Assembly: GCA_944382835.1 (NCBI GenBank)
Contig: CALWNP010000015.1
Coordinates: 1 to 54,675, forward strand
Length of the DNA: 54,675 nt
Direction of reading: 5' to 3'
From: an uncultured Gemmiger sp.
Lineage (GTDB): Bacteria; Bacillota; Clostridia; Oscillospirales; Ruminococcaceae
Position numbers and translations under genes: made by a program. Under the pieces are notes generated by a model. That model saw nothing but the letters and a program-made list of their open reading frames with translations. It made no database searches and was not told where the DNA came from. Each line of letters opens with the position of its first letter. The first letter of the stretch is position 1. Of this stretch, positions 1 through 8,672 are shown in pieces.

Positions 1-615
1 CTGGCCTTCTACTCCCGCGCCACCACCGACATCGAGTATGCCTTCCCCTTCACCGACTGGGGCGAGCTGTGGGGCATTGCCGACCGCACCGACTACGACC
101 TGGGCCGCCACCAGGAGGCTTCGGGCAAGAGCCTGGAATACTACGACGCCGAGACCAACGAGCACTACCTGCCCTACGTCATCGAGCCCTCCCTGGGCTG
201 CGACCGTGTGGCGCTGGCCTTCCTCTGCGAGGCCTACGACGAGGAGCATCTGGTGGACAGCAAGGGCAAGGAAGATGTGCGCACCGTGCTGCACCTGCAT
301 CCCTTCCTGGCGCCCTTCAAGTGCGCCGTGCTGCCCCTGTCCAAGAAGTTGGGCGACAAGGCCATGGAGATCCGCAACGAGCTGTCCAAGTACTTTATGG
401 TGGACTATGACGATGCCGGCTCCATCGGCAAGCGGTACCGCCGCCAGGACGAAATCGGCACCCCTCTCTGCGTGACGGTGGACTTCCAGACGGTGGGCGA
501 CGACAAGACCCCCGCCGACAACTGCGTCACAATCCGGGACCGGGACACCATGGAGCAGGTCCGTCTGCCCATCTCGGAACTGAAGGATTATATCGCCAAG
601 AAAGTGGAATTCTAA
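1..615 (+). CDS. glyS: Glycyl-tRNA synthetase, C-terminal part (5' end outside window)
   Basis: Charges tRNA-Gly with glycine in the cytosol. The frame is open from base 1 to a TAA at 613-615, giving the last 204 residues. It shows the class II motif 3 region ([16 protein letters not shown]) and then the anticodon-binding domain with the blocks [38 protein letters not shown] and the [12 protein letters not shown] ending. This is the single-chain dimeric GlyQS type of Gram-positives and archaea, not the GlyQ/GlyS heterotetramer. A U-tailed hairpin follows the stop, so it probably ends its own transcript. Identification is certain; only the N-terminal part is missing. Confidence 0.97.
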   Translation: MAFYSRATTDIEYAFPFTDWGELWGIADRTDYDLGRHQEASGKSLEYYDAETNEHYLPYVIEPSLGCDRVALAFLCEAYDEEHLVDSKGKEDVRTVLHLHPFLAPFKCAVLPLSKKLGDKAMEIRNELSKYFMVDYDDAGSIGKRYRRQDEIGTPLCVTVDFQTVGDDKTPADNCVTIRDRDTMEQVRLPISELKDYIAKKVEF

Positions 616-627
616 CAACCCGCTTCT

Positions 628-657
628 GCCCGTCCGGTGCCCCGGGCGGGCTTTTTT
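628..657 (+). terminator. Rho-independent terminator after glyS
   Basis: GCCCG at 628-632 pairs with CGGGC at 647-651 around a short C/G-rich loop, and is followed by six Ts. It lies 12 bases after the glyS stop and before the ribosome binding site of the next gene. Confidence 0.75.
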
Positions 658-684
658 CAAACCCGACAAAGGAGAAAAAACGCT

Positions 685-1920
685 ATGAACAAAACCTATC
701 TGCAGCTCTACGCTGACTTTGTGGTCAAGGTGGGGGTCAACGTCCGGCCCCGCCAGAACTTCATCATCCGCTGCCCGGTGACCATGCCGGAGTTTGCCCA
801 CGCCTGCGCCAAGGCCGGGTACGAGGCCGGCGCCAAGGAGGTCATTGTCCGGTACGAGGACGAAAAGCTCTCCCGCATCAAGATGGAACTGGGGGCAGAG
901 GAGGACCTGAGCAGCCCCAAGCCCTACGAGCTGCGCAGCTACCTGGACTACGCCGAGGACCCCGACGGCTGCTGCACCCTGGCCATCCACGCTGCCGATC
1001 CCGAAGCCTATGCCGGACTGGACGCCGGCAAGCTCAACCGGGTCAACCTGGCCCGCCGCAACTTCCTCAAGCCCTGGCAGGAGTACACCATGAAGGACCG
1101 CATCCAGTGGTGCGTGGTGGCGGTGCCGGCGCCGGGCTGGGCTGTCAAGGTATTCCCCGACCTGCCGGTGGAGGAGGCGATGGAAAAGCTCTGGCAGCTG
1201 ATCTTTGAGGTCTGCCGGGTGACCACCGGGGACCCCGTCACCGCCTGGAAGGAGCATGTGGCCCGCACCAAGGCCCGGCGGGACCAGCTCAATGCCTGGC
1301 AGCTGGACCACATCCATATGACCAGCGCCAACGGCACCGACCTGACCATCGGCCTGGCCGAGGACGCCACCTGGGAGGGGGCGTCCAGCGTGGCGGAAAA
1401 CGGCACCGAGTTCATCGCCAACGTCCCCACCGAGGAGGTCTTCTGCGCCCCCCACCGGGAGCGGGTCAACGGGGTGGTCTACGGCACCAAGCCCTACGCC
1501 TACAACGGCCAGCTCATCGAGGGCTGGCATGTGACCTTCCGGGACGGCAAGGCGGTGGAGTACGGCGCCGAGAAGAACGGCGAACTCTGGGCCGAACTGC
1601 TCAAGACCGACGAAAACTCCGACCGCATCGGGGAGATCGCCCTGGTGCCGGCCTCCAGCCCCATCAACCGCTGCGGGGTTCTCTTCTACAATACCCTCTT
1701 TGATGAGAACGCCGCCTGCCACATCGCCTTCGGCGCCGGCTACCCCACCAACATCAAGGGCGGTGCGGCCATGACCCGGGCCCAGCTGCTGGAAAAGGGC
1801 CTCAACGATTCCGCCATCCACGAGGATGTGATGATCGGCGCTCCCGACACCCATGTGATCGGCGTGACCAGGTCCGGCGAGACGGTGACCATCTTCGAGA
1901 ACGGGGAATGGGCCTTCTGA
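685..1920 (+). CDS. M29 family metallo-aminopeptidase
   Basis: Predicted cytosolic aminopeptidase of the thermophilic aminopeptidase T/AmpS/PepS (M29) family, which removes N-terminal residues using a two-metal centre. The 411 residues match the family's usual length of about 410. C-terminal signatures are visible: the acidic block ANVPTEEVFCAPH, then a GEIALVP block, and the histidine-containing FYNTLFDENAACHIAFG segment followed by GYPTNIKGG. I start it at the ATG at 685, preceded by AAAGGAGAAAAAACGCT. The open frame extends 16 codons further upstream, but that part overlaps the glyS terminator. No separate promoter is obvious, so read-through from glyS is possible. The exact substrate is not readable from sequence. 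Confidence 0.9.
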   Translation: MNKTYLQLYADFVVKVGVNVRPRQNFIIRCPVTMPEFAHACAKAGYEAGAKEVIVRYEDEKLSRIKMELGAEEDLSSPKPYELRSYLDYAEDPDGCCTLAIHAADPEAYAGLDAGKLNRVNLARRNFLKPWQEYTMKDRIQWCVVAVPAPGWAVKVFPDLPVEEAMEKLWQLIFEVCRVTTGDPVTAWKEHVARTKARRDQLNAWQLDHIHMTSANGTDLTIGLAEDATWEGASSVAENGTEFIANVPTEEVFCAPHRERVNGVVYGTKPYAYNGQLIEGWHVTFRDGKAVEYGAEKNGELWAELLKTDENSDRIGEIALVPASSPINRCGVLFYNTLFDENAACHIAFGAGYPTNIKGGAAMTRAQLLEKGLNDSAIHEDVMIGAPDTHVIGVTRSGETVTIFENGEWAF

Positions 1921-1978
1921 TCCCGCCCCGGAACCCTTTTACACCCGTAAGAAAACTGTAAAAAATCCTGATTTTCCC

Positions 1979-2007
1979 TTGACAGGGGCCGGATTCCGGC
2001 GGATACT
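1979..2007 (+). promoter_or_regulatory. Sigma-A type promoter directly followed by a terminator
   Basis: TTGACA at 1979-1984, a 17-base spacer and GATACT at 2002-2007. The expected transcription start (about 2014) falls just before a strong terminator hairpin, so the default product would be an RNA of only about 45 bases unless the hairpin is read through. Confidence 0.6.
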
Positions 2008-2017
2008 GAAACCGGAC

Positions 2018-2059
2018 GGCGGGCCCGGGCTGTGGCTGGCCCGGACCCGCCGCCTTTTT
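2018..2059 (+). terminator. Strong terminator / attenuator hairpin
   Basis: GGCGGGCCCGGGC (2018-2030) pairs with GCCCGGACCCGCC (2039-2051) with one mismatch, followed by GCC and five Ts. It could end transcripts of the aminopeptidase gene, or attenuate transcripts started at the 1979-2007 promoter. Confidence 0.75.
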
Positions 2060-2122
2060 CGTGGGGGCGGCAGCCGGCCGTCCCATACCCCTCGGCACCT
2101 TGGGAAAGGACGGTGTACCGTG

Positions 2123-2200
2123 ATGAAAGGATTTCTTCTGCGGGTTCTGTACGGGCTCTGTGTCGCCGGGATGGCGCTGGCCATTGTGGCGCGAATGTAG
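2123..2200 (+). CDS. Possible small hydrophobic membrane peptide (25 aa)
   Basis: ATG at 2123 to TAG at 2200 gives 25 residues: a short basic start (MKGFLLR) and then an uninterrupted hydrophobic segment (VLYGLCVAGMALAIVA) long enough to span a membrane. A purine-rich GGAAAGGA lies 13 bases upstream, a little far for a ribosome binding site. It sits just after the hairpin at 2018-2059 and before the rimP promoter. I recognise no family. It may be a chance open frame; the hydrophobic composition and single-TM shape are the only support. Confidence 0.25.
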   Translation: MKGFLLRVLYGLCVAGMALAIVARM

Positions 2201-2271
2201 CAAAAAAGGGGACCGGTGGGGAAAAGGATGCGGAAAAAGTGACAAAATGGCGGCAAAATGGAACCAAAGGC

Positions 2272-2300
2272 TTGCATTTTGCCCGGGAATATGGTATAGT
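2272..2300 (+). promoter_or_regulatory. Promoter of the rimP-nusA-infB operon
   Basis: TTGCAT at 2272-2277, a 17-base spacer and TATAGT at 2295-2300, with TGG just before it (extended -10). Transcription would start near 2307, about 70 bases before rimP. Confidence 0.8.
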
Positions 2301-2326
2301 CACATTGTTCGATGATGATTTATTGT

Positions 2327-2357
2327 GAAAGTGGGCCGTGCGGTCCGCTTTCTTTTT
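2327..2357 (+). promoter_or_regulatory. Terminator-like attenuator in the rimP leader
   Basis: GAAAGTGGGCCG (2327-2338) pairs with CGGTCCGCTTTC (2341-2352) through 12 base pairs including two G-U pairs, followed by TTTTT (2353-2357). It lies between the promoter and the rimP start, so every operon transcript must read through it. A terminator-like hairpin here fits feedback control by NusA, which the operon encodes; that link is inference. Confidence 0.65.
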
Positions 2358-2377
2358 GTGATAGGGGGATTTTTGCT

Positions 2378-2875
2378 ATGGCCAAGGGCAACAGCCGTCA
2401 GCCCGGCGGGGCAGCCGCCGCCGTCGAAGCGCTGGTGCGTCCGACCGTTGAGGGGATGGGCCTGCGTCTGTGGGACGTCCGCTTTGAAAAGGAAGGCCCC
2501 GACTGGTTCCTGCGGGTGCTCATCGACCGGGACGAGGCGCTGGACACCGATACCTGTGAGGCGGTGTCCAGGGCCATCGATCCCTTGCTGGATGAGGCGG
2601 ACCCCATCGAACAGAGCTACTATCTGGAAGTGGGCAGCCCGGGGCTGGGCCGCCGCCTGACCCGGCCGGAGCATTTCGCCGCCCTGGTGGGGCAGAAGTG
2701 CGCCGCCCACCTGATCCGCCCCGATGAGAGCGGCCGCCGTGACCTGGAGGGCATCCTGAAGGGGATGGCCGAGGACGGCACCGTCACCCTGGAAAATGGG
2801 GGAGAGGAACTGTCCTTCCCCTTCAAGGCCGCCAGCTATGTCAAGCTCTGCGACGACGAACATCTCTTTGACTGA
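2378..2875 (+). CDS. rimP: Ribosome maturation factor RimP
   Basis: Assists late 30S assembly in the cytosol. The 165 residues carry the family signature in order: an N-terminal alpha/beta domain (PTVEGMGLRLWDVRFEKEG, WFLRVLIDR, CEAVSRAIDPLLDE), the conserved YYLEVGSPGLGRRLTRPEHF block at about residues 80-100, and a C-terminal SH3-like barrel. The start is the ATG at 2378, right after GGGGGATTTTTGCT; the frame is open upstream but that stretch overlaps the leader hairpin. It is first in a translation-factor operon, the standard place for rimP before nusA. Confidence 0.95.
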   Translation: MAKGNSRQPGGAAAAVEALVRPTVEGMGLRLWDVRFEKEGPDWFLRVLIDRDEALDTDTCEAVSRAIDPLLDEADPIEQSYYLEVGSPGLGRRLTRPEHFAALVGQKCAAHLIRPDESGRRDLEGILKGMAEDGTVTLENGGEELSFPFKAASYVKLCDDEHLFD

Positions 2876-2913
2876 TCGAGATTCAATATACTTTTTGGGA
2901 GGAAAGCGTAAAA

Positions 2914-3990
2914 ATGGCTACTGCAAGCAACAACGATTTCTTTGAGGCCCTCGCTGCACTGGAGAAGGAGCGCGGTCTGCCCGCCGATTACCTGATCGAA
3001 AAGATCAAGGCGGCCATCGTGATCGCGGTGAAGAAGGACTACGAGGTGGAGGACGACAACGTCATTGTGGACATCGATCCCTCCATCGGCGCCTTCCGCG
3101 CCAGCCTGTCCCAGGAGATCGTTGAGGAAGTGGAGAACCCCCACACCCAGGTCAGCCTGGAGGACGCCCAGAAGGTGCGCAAGAGCTACAAGATCGGCCA
3201 GCGCTTCATCACCCAGCTCAAGACCAAGGAGTTCGGCCGCATCGCCGCCCAGACCGCCAAGCATGTGATCCGGCAGGGCCTGCGGGAGGGCGAGCGCAAC
3301 CTGCAGTGCCATGAGATGCAGTCCCGTGCCCATGAGATCATCTCGGCCACCGTTGTCTCGGTGGACCACGAGCGGGGCAACATCGTGCTGGATCTGGGCA
3401 AGGGCGGCAGCGCCGTTCTGCCCCGCAACGAGCAGGTCCCCGGCGAAACCTTCACCGAGGGCCAGGTGGTCCAGGTCTATGTGGTGGATGTCATTGCCAC
3501 CGACCGCGGCCCCCGTGTGACCATCAGCCGCACCCATCCCGGCCTGGTCAAGCGGATGTTCGAGCTGGAAGTGCCCGAAATCTACGACGGCACCGTGGAG
3601 GTCAAGGCCATCGCCCGGGAGGCCGGTGCCCGCACCAAGATGGCGGTGTACAGCAAGGACCCCAACGTGGACCCGGTGGGCGCCTGCATCGGTGCCCATG
3701 GCTCCCGCGTGGAGAAGATTGTGGAAGAGCTGGGCGGCGAGAAAATCGACATCATCCGCTGGAGCGAGGACATCACCGAGTTCATCAGCGCGGCCCTGTC
3801 CCCGGCCAAGGTGGTCAAGGTGGAGCTGCTGCCCGGCGAGAGTAAGAGCTGCCGGGTCACCGTGCCGGATCACCAGCTCAGCCTGGCCATCGGCAACAAG
3901 GGGCAGAATGTGCGTCTGTGTGCCCATCTGACCAACTATAATATTGATATCCGCCCCGAGTCGGGGTATTATGGCGAGGACGAGGACTGA
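2914..3990 (+). CDS. nusA: Transcription termination/antitermination factor NusA
   Basis: RNA polymerase-associated factor that controls pausing, termination and antitermination. The 358 residues fit the short Gram-positive form: N-terminal polymerase-binding domain (1-125), S1 domain (about 130-200, from EIISATVVSVDHERGNIVLDLG), KH1 (from EGTFTEG to the PEIYDGTVEVKAIAREAG region) and KH2 with DPVGACIGAHGSRVEKIVEELGGEKIDI and LAIGNKGQNVRLCA. The acidic repeats found in the long proteobacterial form are absent. GGGAGGAAAGCGTAAAA precedes the ATG. Between rimP and rnpM, it may feed back on the attenuator at 2327-2357. Confidence 0.98.
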   Translation: MATASNNDFFEALAALEKERGLPADYLIEKIKAAIVIAVKKDYEVEDDNVIVDIDPSIGAFRASLSQEIVEEVENPHTQVSLEDAQKVRKSYKIGQRFITQLKTKEFGRIAAQTAKHVIRQGLREGERNLQCHEMQSRAHEIISATVVSVDHERGNIVLDLGKGGSAVLPRNEQVPGETFTEGQVVQVYVVDVIATDRGPRVTISRTHPGLVKRMFELEVPEIYDGTVEVKAIAREAGARTKMAVYSKDPNVDPVGACIGAHGSRVEKIVEELGGEKIDIIRWSEDITEFISAALSPAKVVKVELLPGESKSCRVTVPDHQLSLAIGNKGQNVRLCAHLTNYNIDIRPESGYYGEDED

Positions 3991-4063
3991 GTTCCGTCCC
4001 GGACCCTAGGGGAGTTTTGCAAATTTCTGGCGCGCGGCGCCAAGGGAAAAGAGGTTCAGCCAT

Positions 4064-4375
4064 TTGCAGCACAAGCAGCAGAAAAAGATACCGGTGCGCC
4101 GGTGCGTGGGTTGTAATGCCCAAAAGCCGAAGAAGGAACTGGTGCGCATCGTGCGCAGCCCCGATGGGGAGGTCAGCGTGGATCTGACCGGCAAAAAGGC
4201 CGGCCGCGGCGCGTACCTCTGCCCATCGGCGGCCTGTCTGGCCAAGGCCCGCAAGGCCAAACGGCTGGAACGGGCCTTCGGGGTGGAAGTGCCGGACGGT
4301 GTGTTTGACCGCCTGAACGAGGAGATTGCCTGCGCCGAGCAGATGGCAAAGGAGGCGATGCCCCGTGGCGAATGA
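4064..4375 (+). CDS. rnpM: YlxR/RnpM RNA-binding protein
   Basis: Small basic protein of the YlxR family; the B. subtilis member binds RNase P RNA and modulates RNase P (established for that homolog). The 103 residues show the diagnostic RRCVGCNAQKPKKELVRIVRS motif near residue 10 (described here in two parts: RRCVGCNAQK, then PKKELVRIVR) and the GRGAYLC block near residue 45. The start is a TTG at 4064 after AAAAGAGG; no ATG fits the conserved N-terminus. It overlaps ylxQ by 11 bases, implying coupled translation. Confidence 0.93.
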   Translation: MQHKQQKKIPVRRCVGCNAQKPKKELVRIVRSPDGEVSVDLTGKKAGRGAYLCPSAACLAKARKAKRLERAFGVEVPDGVFDRLNEEIACAEQMAKEAMPRGE

Positions 4376-4700
4376 CACACACCCGCTGCTGGGCGCCCTG
4401 GGGCTGTGCCGCAAGGCGGGCAAGCTGCTGCATGGATACGACCGTGTGCAGGAAGCTGTGCTGCGCGGCAAAGTCAGCCTGGTGCTGCTGGCGTCGGATG
4501 CCAGCGCACGAACAACCACCCATATGCGGGAAGCCTGCGAGGGGATCGTGGCCTGCGAAGCCATGCCCCTGACCACCAGTCAGCTCAGCGTGCTGACCCC
4601 CAAGCCGGCTGCCGTTTTTGCGGTCACCGACGAAAATCTGGCGCGGTTGTGCGCAAAACACCTGATGCAAAACGAGGAGGAATCTGCCCATGGACTTTAA
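4365..4700 (+). CDS. ylxQ: L7Ae-family ribosomal-like protein YlxQ
   Basis: A 111-residue protein of the L7Ae/L30e/YlxQ RNA-binding fold: LGLCRKAGKLLHGYDRVQEAVLRGKVSLVLLASDAS, a kink-turn-binding type core (given as segments LGLCRKAGKL and KVSLVLLASDAS). I start it at the GTG at 4365 because AAAGGAGG (4347-4354) sits 10 bases upstream and the rnpM stop lies within its first codons. Its last 11 bases overlap infB. YlxQ is a usual nusA-infB operon member in Firmicutes; its precise role is poorly defined. Confidence 0.9.
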   Translation: MANDTHPLLGALGLCRKAGKLLHGYDRVQEAVLRGKVSLVLLASDASARTTTHMREACEGIVACEAMPLTTSQLSVLTPKPAAVFAVTDENLARLCAKHLMQNEEESAHGL

Positions 4701-7134
4701 GTATAAAATCGGCGATGTTGCCAAGAGCTTTGGCATTTCCACCAAAAAGGCCATTGATACCGTTGCCGCGGTGACCGGCGAAACCCGCAAGCCCGGCGGC
4801 ACCTTTGAGGAGAGCGAGGTCAACTGCCTGCTCGAAACCCTGACCCGGGAAAATGCCGAGACCAGCCTGGACGCCTATCTGGCCTCGGGCAAGCAGCCGG
4901 AGAAGAAGGAAGAACAGAAGCCCCAGGCCAAGCCGGCCGCCAAGGCCCCGGCCAAGCCCGAGGCAAAGACCGAGATTAAGGATGAGCCCAAGGCCGAAAA
5001 CAAGCCGGCCGCCAAGCAGCCCGAGCGCCGTCCCGAGCGCAAGCCGGAGAAGAAGGCCGAAAAGCGCAAGGAGCAGCGGGTGACCATGAAGGATCTGGCC
5101 GCCGACAGCGGCATCAAGAAGCCGGTGGCCACCGAGACGGTCAGTGTCCAGCGCGCCCAGGTCCAGGTGGATACCCGCACCGTGGATGTGAACGTGGATA
5201 AGTTCAGCGCCCGGTACGACGATCTGGCCGACAGCCGCAACATGCCCAGCAAGCGCAAGGGCCAGAGCACCGGCAACAAGCAGAAGTTCAACAACCGCAA
5301 CAAGAACCGCAACCCCTACCAGCGCCGCCGGGAGACCGAGGCCGAGCGTCTGCAGCGCATCCAGCTGGAGAAGGCCCGCAACGCCCAGCTCAAGATCTCC
5401 ATTCCCGATGAGATCACCGTCAGCGAGCTGGCCAGCCGTCTGAAGCAGAACGTGGCCAAGGTGGTTGCCAAGTTCATGCAGATGGGCGAGATGCACGCCG
5501 CCTCCGATGTGGTGGATTTCGACTCTGCCGCCCTGGTGGCCGAGGAGTTCCACGCCAAGGTGGAACACGAGGTTCATGTCTCCATCGAGGAGCGCCTCTT
5601 TGTGCAGGAAGAGGATTCCGAGGCCGATCTGGTGCCCCGTCCGCCGGTTGTGGTGGTCATGGGCCACGTTGACCACGGCAAGACCTCCATCCTGGACGCC
5701 ATCCGCAAGACCCATGTGACCGCGGGCGAGGCCGGCGGCATCACCCAGGCCATCGGTGCCTACCAGGTCAGTGCGGCGGGCAGCGTCATCACCTTCCTGG
5801 ACACCCCGGGCCACGAGGCCTTCACCGCCATGCGTGCCCGCGGCGCCAACATGACCGACATCGCGGTGCTGGTTGTGGCTGCCGATGACGGCATCATGCC
5901 CCAGACCATCGAGTCCATCAACCACGCCAAGGCCGCCAAGGTCAAGCTGATCGTGGCCATCAACAAGATGGATAAGCCCACCGCCAACCCCGAGCGGGTC
6001 AAGGAACAGCTGACCAAGTACGAGATCGTCCCCGAGGACTGGGGCGGCGACGTGGCCTGCATCCCGGTTTCTGCCGTCACCGGCATGGGCATCAACGACC
6101 TGCTGGAGCGGATCGTGCTGGAAGCCGAGGTCATGGAACTGAAAGCCAACCCCAACCGCCGTGCCAAGGGCGCGGTGGTGGAAGCTCGTCTGGACAAGGG
6201 CCAGGGCCCTGTGGCCACCCTGCTGGTCCAGAACGGCACCCTGCACCGCGGCGACTGCCTGATCGCCGGCACCGCCGTGGGCCGTGTGCGTACCATGCGC
6301 AATGACAAGGGCCAGGACATCACCGAAGCCCTGCCCTCCATGCCGGTGGAGATCACCGGCCTCACCGATGTGCCGGTGGCCGGCGACATCTTTGAGGCGG
6401 TGGAAGACGAGCGTCTGGCCCGTGAGCTGGCCGACAAGCGGATGACTGAGGCCAAGGAGAAGCAGTTTGCCTCCTACACCAAGGTCACCCTGGACAATCT
6501 GTTTGACCAGATGGCCCAGAACGATATGAAGGAACTGCCCATCGTCGTCAAGGCGGATGTGCAGGGCAGCGCCGAGGCAGTCAAGCAGAGCCTGGAGAAG
6601 CTCTCCAACGACGAGGTCCGGGTGCGGGTCATCCATGCCGGTGTGGGCGCCATCAGCAAGTCCGATGTCAGCCTGGCCGACGCCTCCAACGCCATCATCA
6701 TCGGCTTCAACGTCCGTCCCGACCCGGTGGCCAAGGCCGAGGCCGAGCAGACCGGCGTGGAAATGCGGATGTACCGTGTCATCTACGATGCCATCAACGA
6801 TGTCTCCGACGCCATGAAGGGCATGTTGGCCCCCAAGATCCGCGAGGTCGCCCTGGGCGAGGCTCAGGTCCGCCAGGTCTACAAGATCTCCTCGGTGGGC
6901 ACCGTCGCCGGCTGCCGCGTCACCTCGGGCAAGATCACCCGGGATGCCCAGCTGCGTCTGGTCCGTGACGGCATCGTCATCACCGAGGACTCCATCGCCT
7001 CCCTCAAGCGGTTCAAGGACGACGCCAAGGAGGTTGCCGAGGGCTTCGAGTGCGGCATCACCCTGGCCAAGTTCTCCGACATCAAGGAGGGCGATGTCTT
7101 CGAGTGCTTCAAGCTGGAGGAATACCGGGATTGA
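4690..7134 (+). CDS. infB: Translation initiation factor IF-2
   Basis: GTPase that brings fMet-tRNA to the 30S subunit. The 814 residues comprise an N-terminal IF2N module, a long Lys/Pro/Glu-rich linker (about 60-200), a second IF2N-like segment (ISIPDEITVSELASRL), and the GTPase domain with GHVDHGKT (325-332), the DTPGHEAF switch II, and NKMDKP. These are followed by domain II, domain III and the fMet-tRNA-binding C-terminal barrel (VGTVAGCRVTSGKI). ATG at 4690 has GAGGAGGAATCTGCCC upstream and overlaps ylxQ by 11 bases. A perfect 9-bp hairpin without a T-run lies just after the stop (7143-7162) and may affect mRNA processing rather than termination. Confidence 0.98.
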   Translation: MDFKYKIGDVAKSFGISTKKAIDTVAAVTGETRKPGGTFEESEVNCLLETLTRENAETSLDAYLASGKQPEKKEEQKPQAKPAAKAPAKPEAKTEIKDEPKAENKPAAKQPERRPERKPEKKAEKRKEQRVTMKDLAADSGIKKPVATETVSVQRAQVQVDTRTVDVNVDKFSARYDDLADSRNMPSKRKGQSTGNKQKFNNRNKNRNPYQRRRETEAERLQRIQLEKARNAQLKISIPDEITVSELASRLKQNVAKVVAKFMQMGEMHAASDVVDFDSAALVAEEFHAKVEHEVHVSIEERLFVQEEDSEADLVPRPPVVVVMGHVDHGKTSILDAIRKTHVTAGEAGGITQAIGAYQVSAAGSVITFLDTPGHEAFTAMRARGANMTDIAVLVVAADDGIMPQTIESINHAKAAKVKLIVAINKMDKPTANPERVKEQLTKYEIVPEDWGGDVACIPVSAVTGMGINDLLERIVLEAEVMELKANPNRRAKGAVVEARLDKGQGPVATLLVQNGTLHRGDCLIAGTAVGRVRTMRNDKGQDITEALPSMPVEITGLTDVPVAGDIFEAVEDERLARELADKRMTEAKEKQFASYTKVTLDNLFDQMAQNDMKELPIVVKADVQGSAEAVKQSLEKLSNDEVRVRVIHAGVGAISKSDVSLADASNAIIIGFNVRPDPVAKAEAEQTGVEMRMYRVIYDAINDVSDAMKGMLAPKIREVALGEAQVRQVYKISSVGTVAGCRVTSGKITRDAQLRLVRDGIVITEDSIASLKRFKDDAKEVAEGFECGITLAKFSDIKEGDVFECFKLEEYRD

Positions 7135-7203
7135 TGGCGCCATGCCCCGGCTGGCCGGGGCACACCATCATCCCCATAGGGAAATCCCCCTGGAGGTTCA
7201 TTT

Positions 7204-7590
7204 ATGCCTAGCAAAAACCATGGCCGTATGGCCCAGGATATGAAGCGGGAACTCATCGGCATCATCGGCCAGATGAAGGACCCCCGCATCACCGGTGGCC
7301 TGCTGACGGTCACCCGCCTGGATGTCACGCCGGATCTGGACGTGGCCAAGGTATATGTCAGCGTCATGGGCCGCGAAGGCGGTGCGGCACCGGTGGTCAA
7401 GGGGCTGAACAAGGCCTCGGGCCACATCCGCACCGAGATCAGCCGCCGCATGCACATCCGCAAGGCACCCCGTTTTGTCTTTGTGGAGGATGACGGCGCC
7501 GCCTATGCGGCACATATCAACGAGCTTCTGCGCGAGCTGGAGCCTTCGTCCCAGGATGGGCAGCAGCCCGACACCGGGGACGAGGCCTGA
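7204..7590 (+). CDS. rbfA: 30S ribosome-binding factor RbfA
   Basis: Assembly factor needed for maturation of the 30S subunit. The 128 residues show the single KH-like fold: RMAQDMKRELIGIIGQMKDPRI, TVTRLDVTPDLDVAKVYVSV, then LNKASGHIRTEISRRMHIRKAP and the ending FVEDDGAAYAAHINELL (family blocks in order). The usual length is about 115-130. CTGGAGG lies upstream of the ATG. It follows infB by 69 bases in the same operon, its normal position. Confidence 0.95.
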   Translation: MPSKNHGRMAQDMKRELIGIIGQMKDPRITGGLLTVTRLDVTPDLDVAKVYVSVMGREGGAAPVVKGLNKASGHIRTEISRRMHIRKAPRFVFVEDDGAAYAAHINELLRELEPSSQDGQQPDTGDEA

Positions 7591-7697
7591 GCCCGGCGCC
7601 GGATGCCGGCCGCCCGGACCATCGCCCCGTACACCGTTGGAGAACGGCAGGGGCCGCGGACCGGATGGGCTGAAATCATAGAAAAGAGGACCCTGTT

Positions 7698-8672
7698 ATG
7701 ACCGAATCTGTGGATCGTCAGACAGCTGTGGCCCGTCTGCGCAGTGCGGACGATATCCTGATCCTGTGCCACAAGAACCCTGACGGCGACACCACCGGCA
7801 GTGCTGGCGCCCTGTATCAGGCCCTGAAGAGCCTGGGCAAGAATGTGGCGGTGCTCTGCAGTGACCCCATCCCCAAAACCTACGATTACATGGATTTCAC
7901 CTGGTTTGACGGCAGCTTTGAACCCGCCTTTGTGGTGGCGGTGGACGTTGCCAGCATCCAGCTGTTCGGCGAGCGCAACAATGTTCAGGAATACGTTGCC
8001 CGGGCCAATCTGTGCATCGATCATCACGCCAGCAACAGCGGCTACGCCTTCGAGACCCTGCTGGATCCCGGCGCGGCGGCCACCTGTGAGCTTCTGCTGG
8101 ATGTGATCCAGGAGATGGGGGTCACCATCACCCCCGCCATTGCCAACTGCCTGTATACCGGCGTTGCCACCGATACCGGCTGCTTCCGCTTTACCAACAC
8201 CACTGCCCGCACCCATCAGGCGGCGGCCCGGCTCATCGAGGCGGGGGCGGACATTGCCACCCTCAACGAGCGGCTCTTCGAGTGCCGCTCCCACGCCCGC
8301 ATCCAGATCGAGCGGCTGGCGCTGGAAAGCCTGGAGTTCTTCTTTGAGGAGCGCTGTGCCATGATCTGCCTGACCTGGGACCAGATCACCTCCACCGGGG
8401 TGGCGGGTTCCGAGCTGGAGGACCTGACCAGTCTGCCCCGCTCCATCGAGGGGGTGGAGGTCGGCCTGACCCTGCGCCAGCAGAAGGACGGCAGCTTCAA
8501 GATCAGCGTCCGCACCGGCGGAACGGTGGATGCCTGCCGCATTGCCCGGCGTCTGGGCGGCGGCGGCCATACCCGGGCGGCCGGCTGCGAGATCAGCGGC
8601 AACCTGGACAATGCCAAAATGGCCATCCTGGACGAAGTCAGAAAAGAACTGGGCGAACCCGCCCAGGCGTGA
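7698..8672 (+). CDS. nrnA: DHH-family phosphoesterase (oligoribonuclease NrnA-like)
   Basis: Predicted Mn-dependent enzyme that degrades very short RNAs and may also dephosphorylate pAp, as known for NrnA. The 324 residues match the family. In order they show CHKNPDGDTTGS (metal-binding motif I), VVAVDVAS, the name-giving CIDHHAS, GVATDTGCFRF, and the C-terminal DHHA1 signature RRLGGGGHTRAAG. The ATG at 7698 follows AAAAGAGGACC. It sits between rbfA and truB, the usual Clostridia order. A very similar stretch, ATCATAGAAAA(G)AGGACCC, precedes both this gene and truB. Confidence 0.93.
   Translation: MTESVDRQTAVARLRSADDILILCHKNPDGDTTGSAGALYQALKSLGKNVAVLCSDPIPKTYDYMDFTWFDGSFEPAFVVAVDVASIQLFGERNNVQEYVARANLCIDHHASNSGYAFETLLDPGAAATCELLLDVIQEMGVTITPAIANCLYTGVATDTGCFRFTNTTARTHQAAARLIEAGADIATLNERLFECRSHARIQIERLALESLEFFFEERCAMICLTWDQITSTGVAGSELEDLTSLPRSIEGVEVGLTLRQQKDGSFKISVRTGGTVDACRIARRLGGGGHTRAAGCEISGNLDNAKMAILDEVRKELGEPAQA

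Noticed and set aside
4624-7143. Minus-strand open frame of 839 codons opposite infB
   Set aside because: It is antisense to an unmistakable IF-2 gene, rich in His/Gly/Leu as expected for the complement of a high-G+C coding strand, and has no ribosome binding site or recognisable domain.
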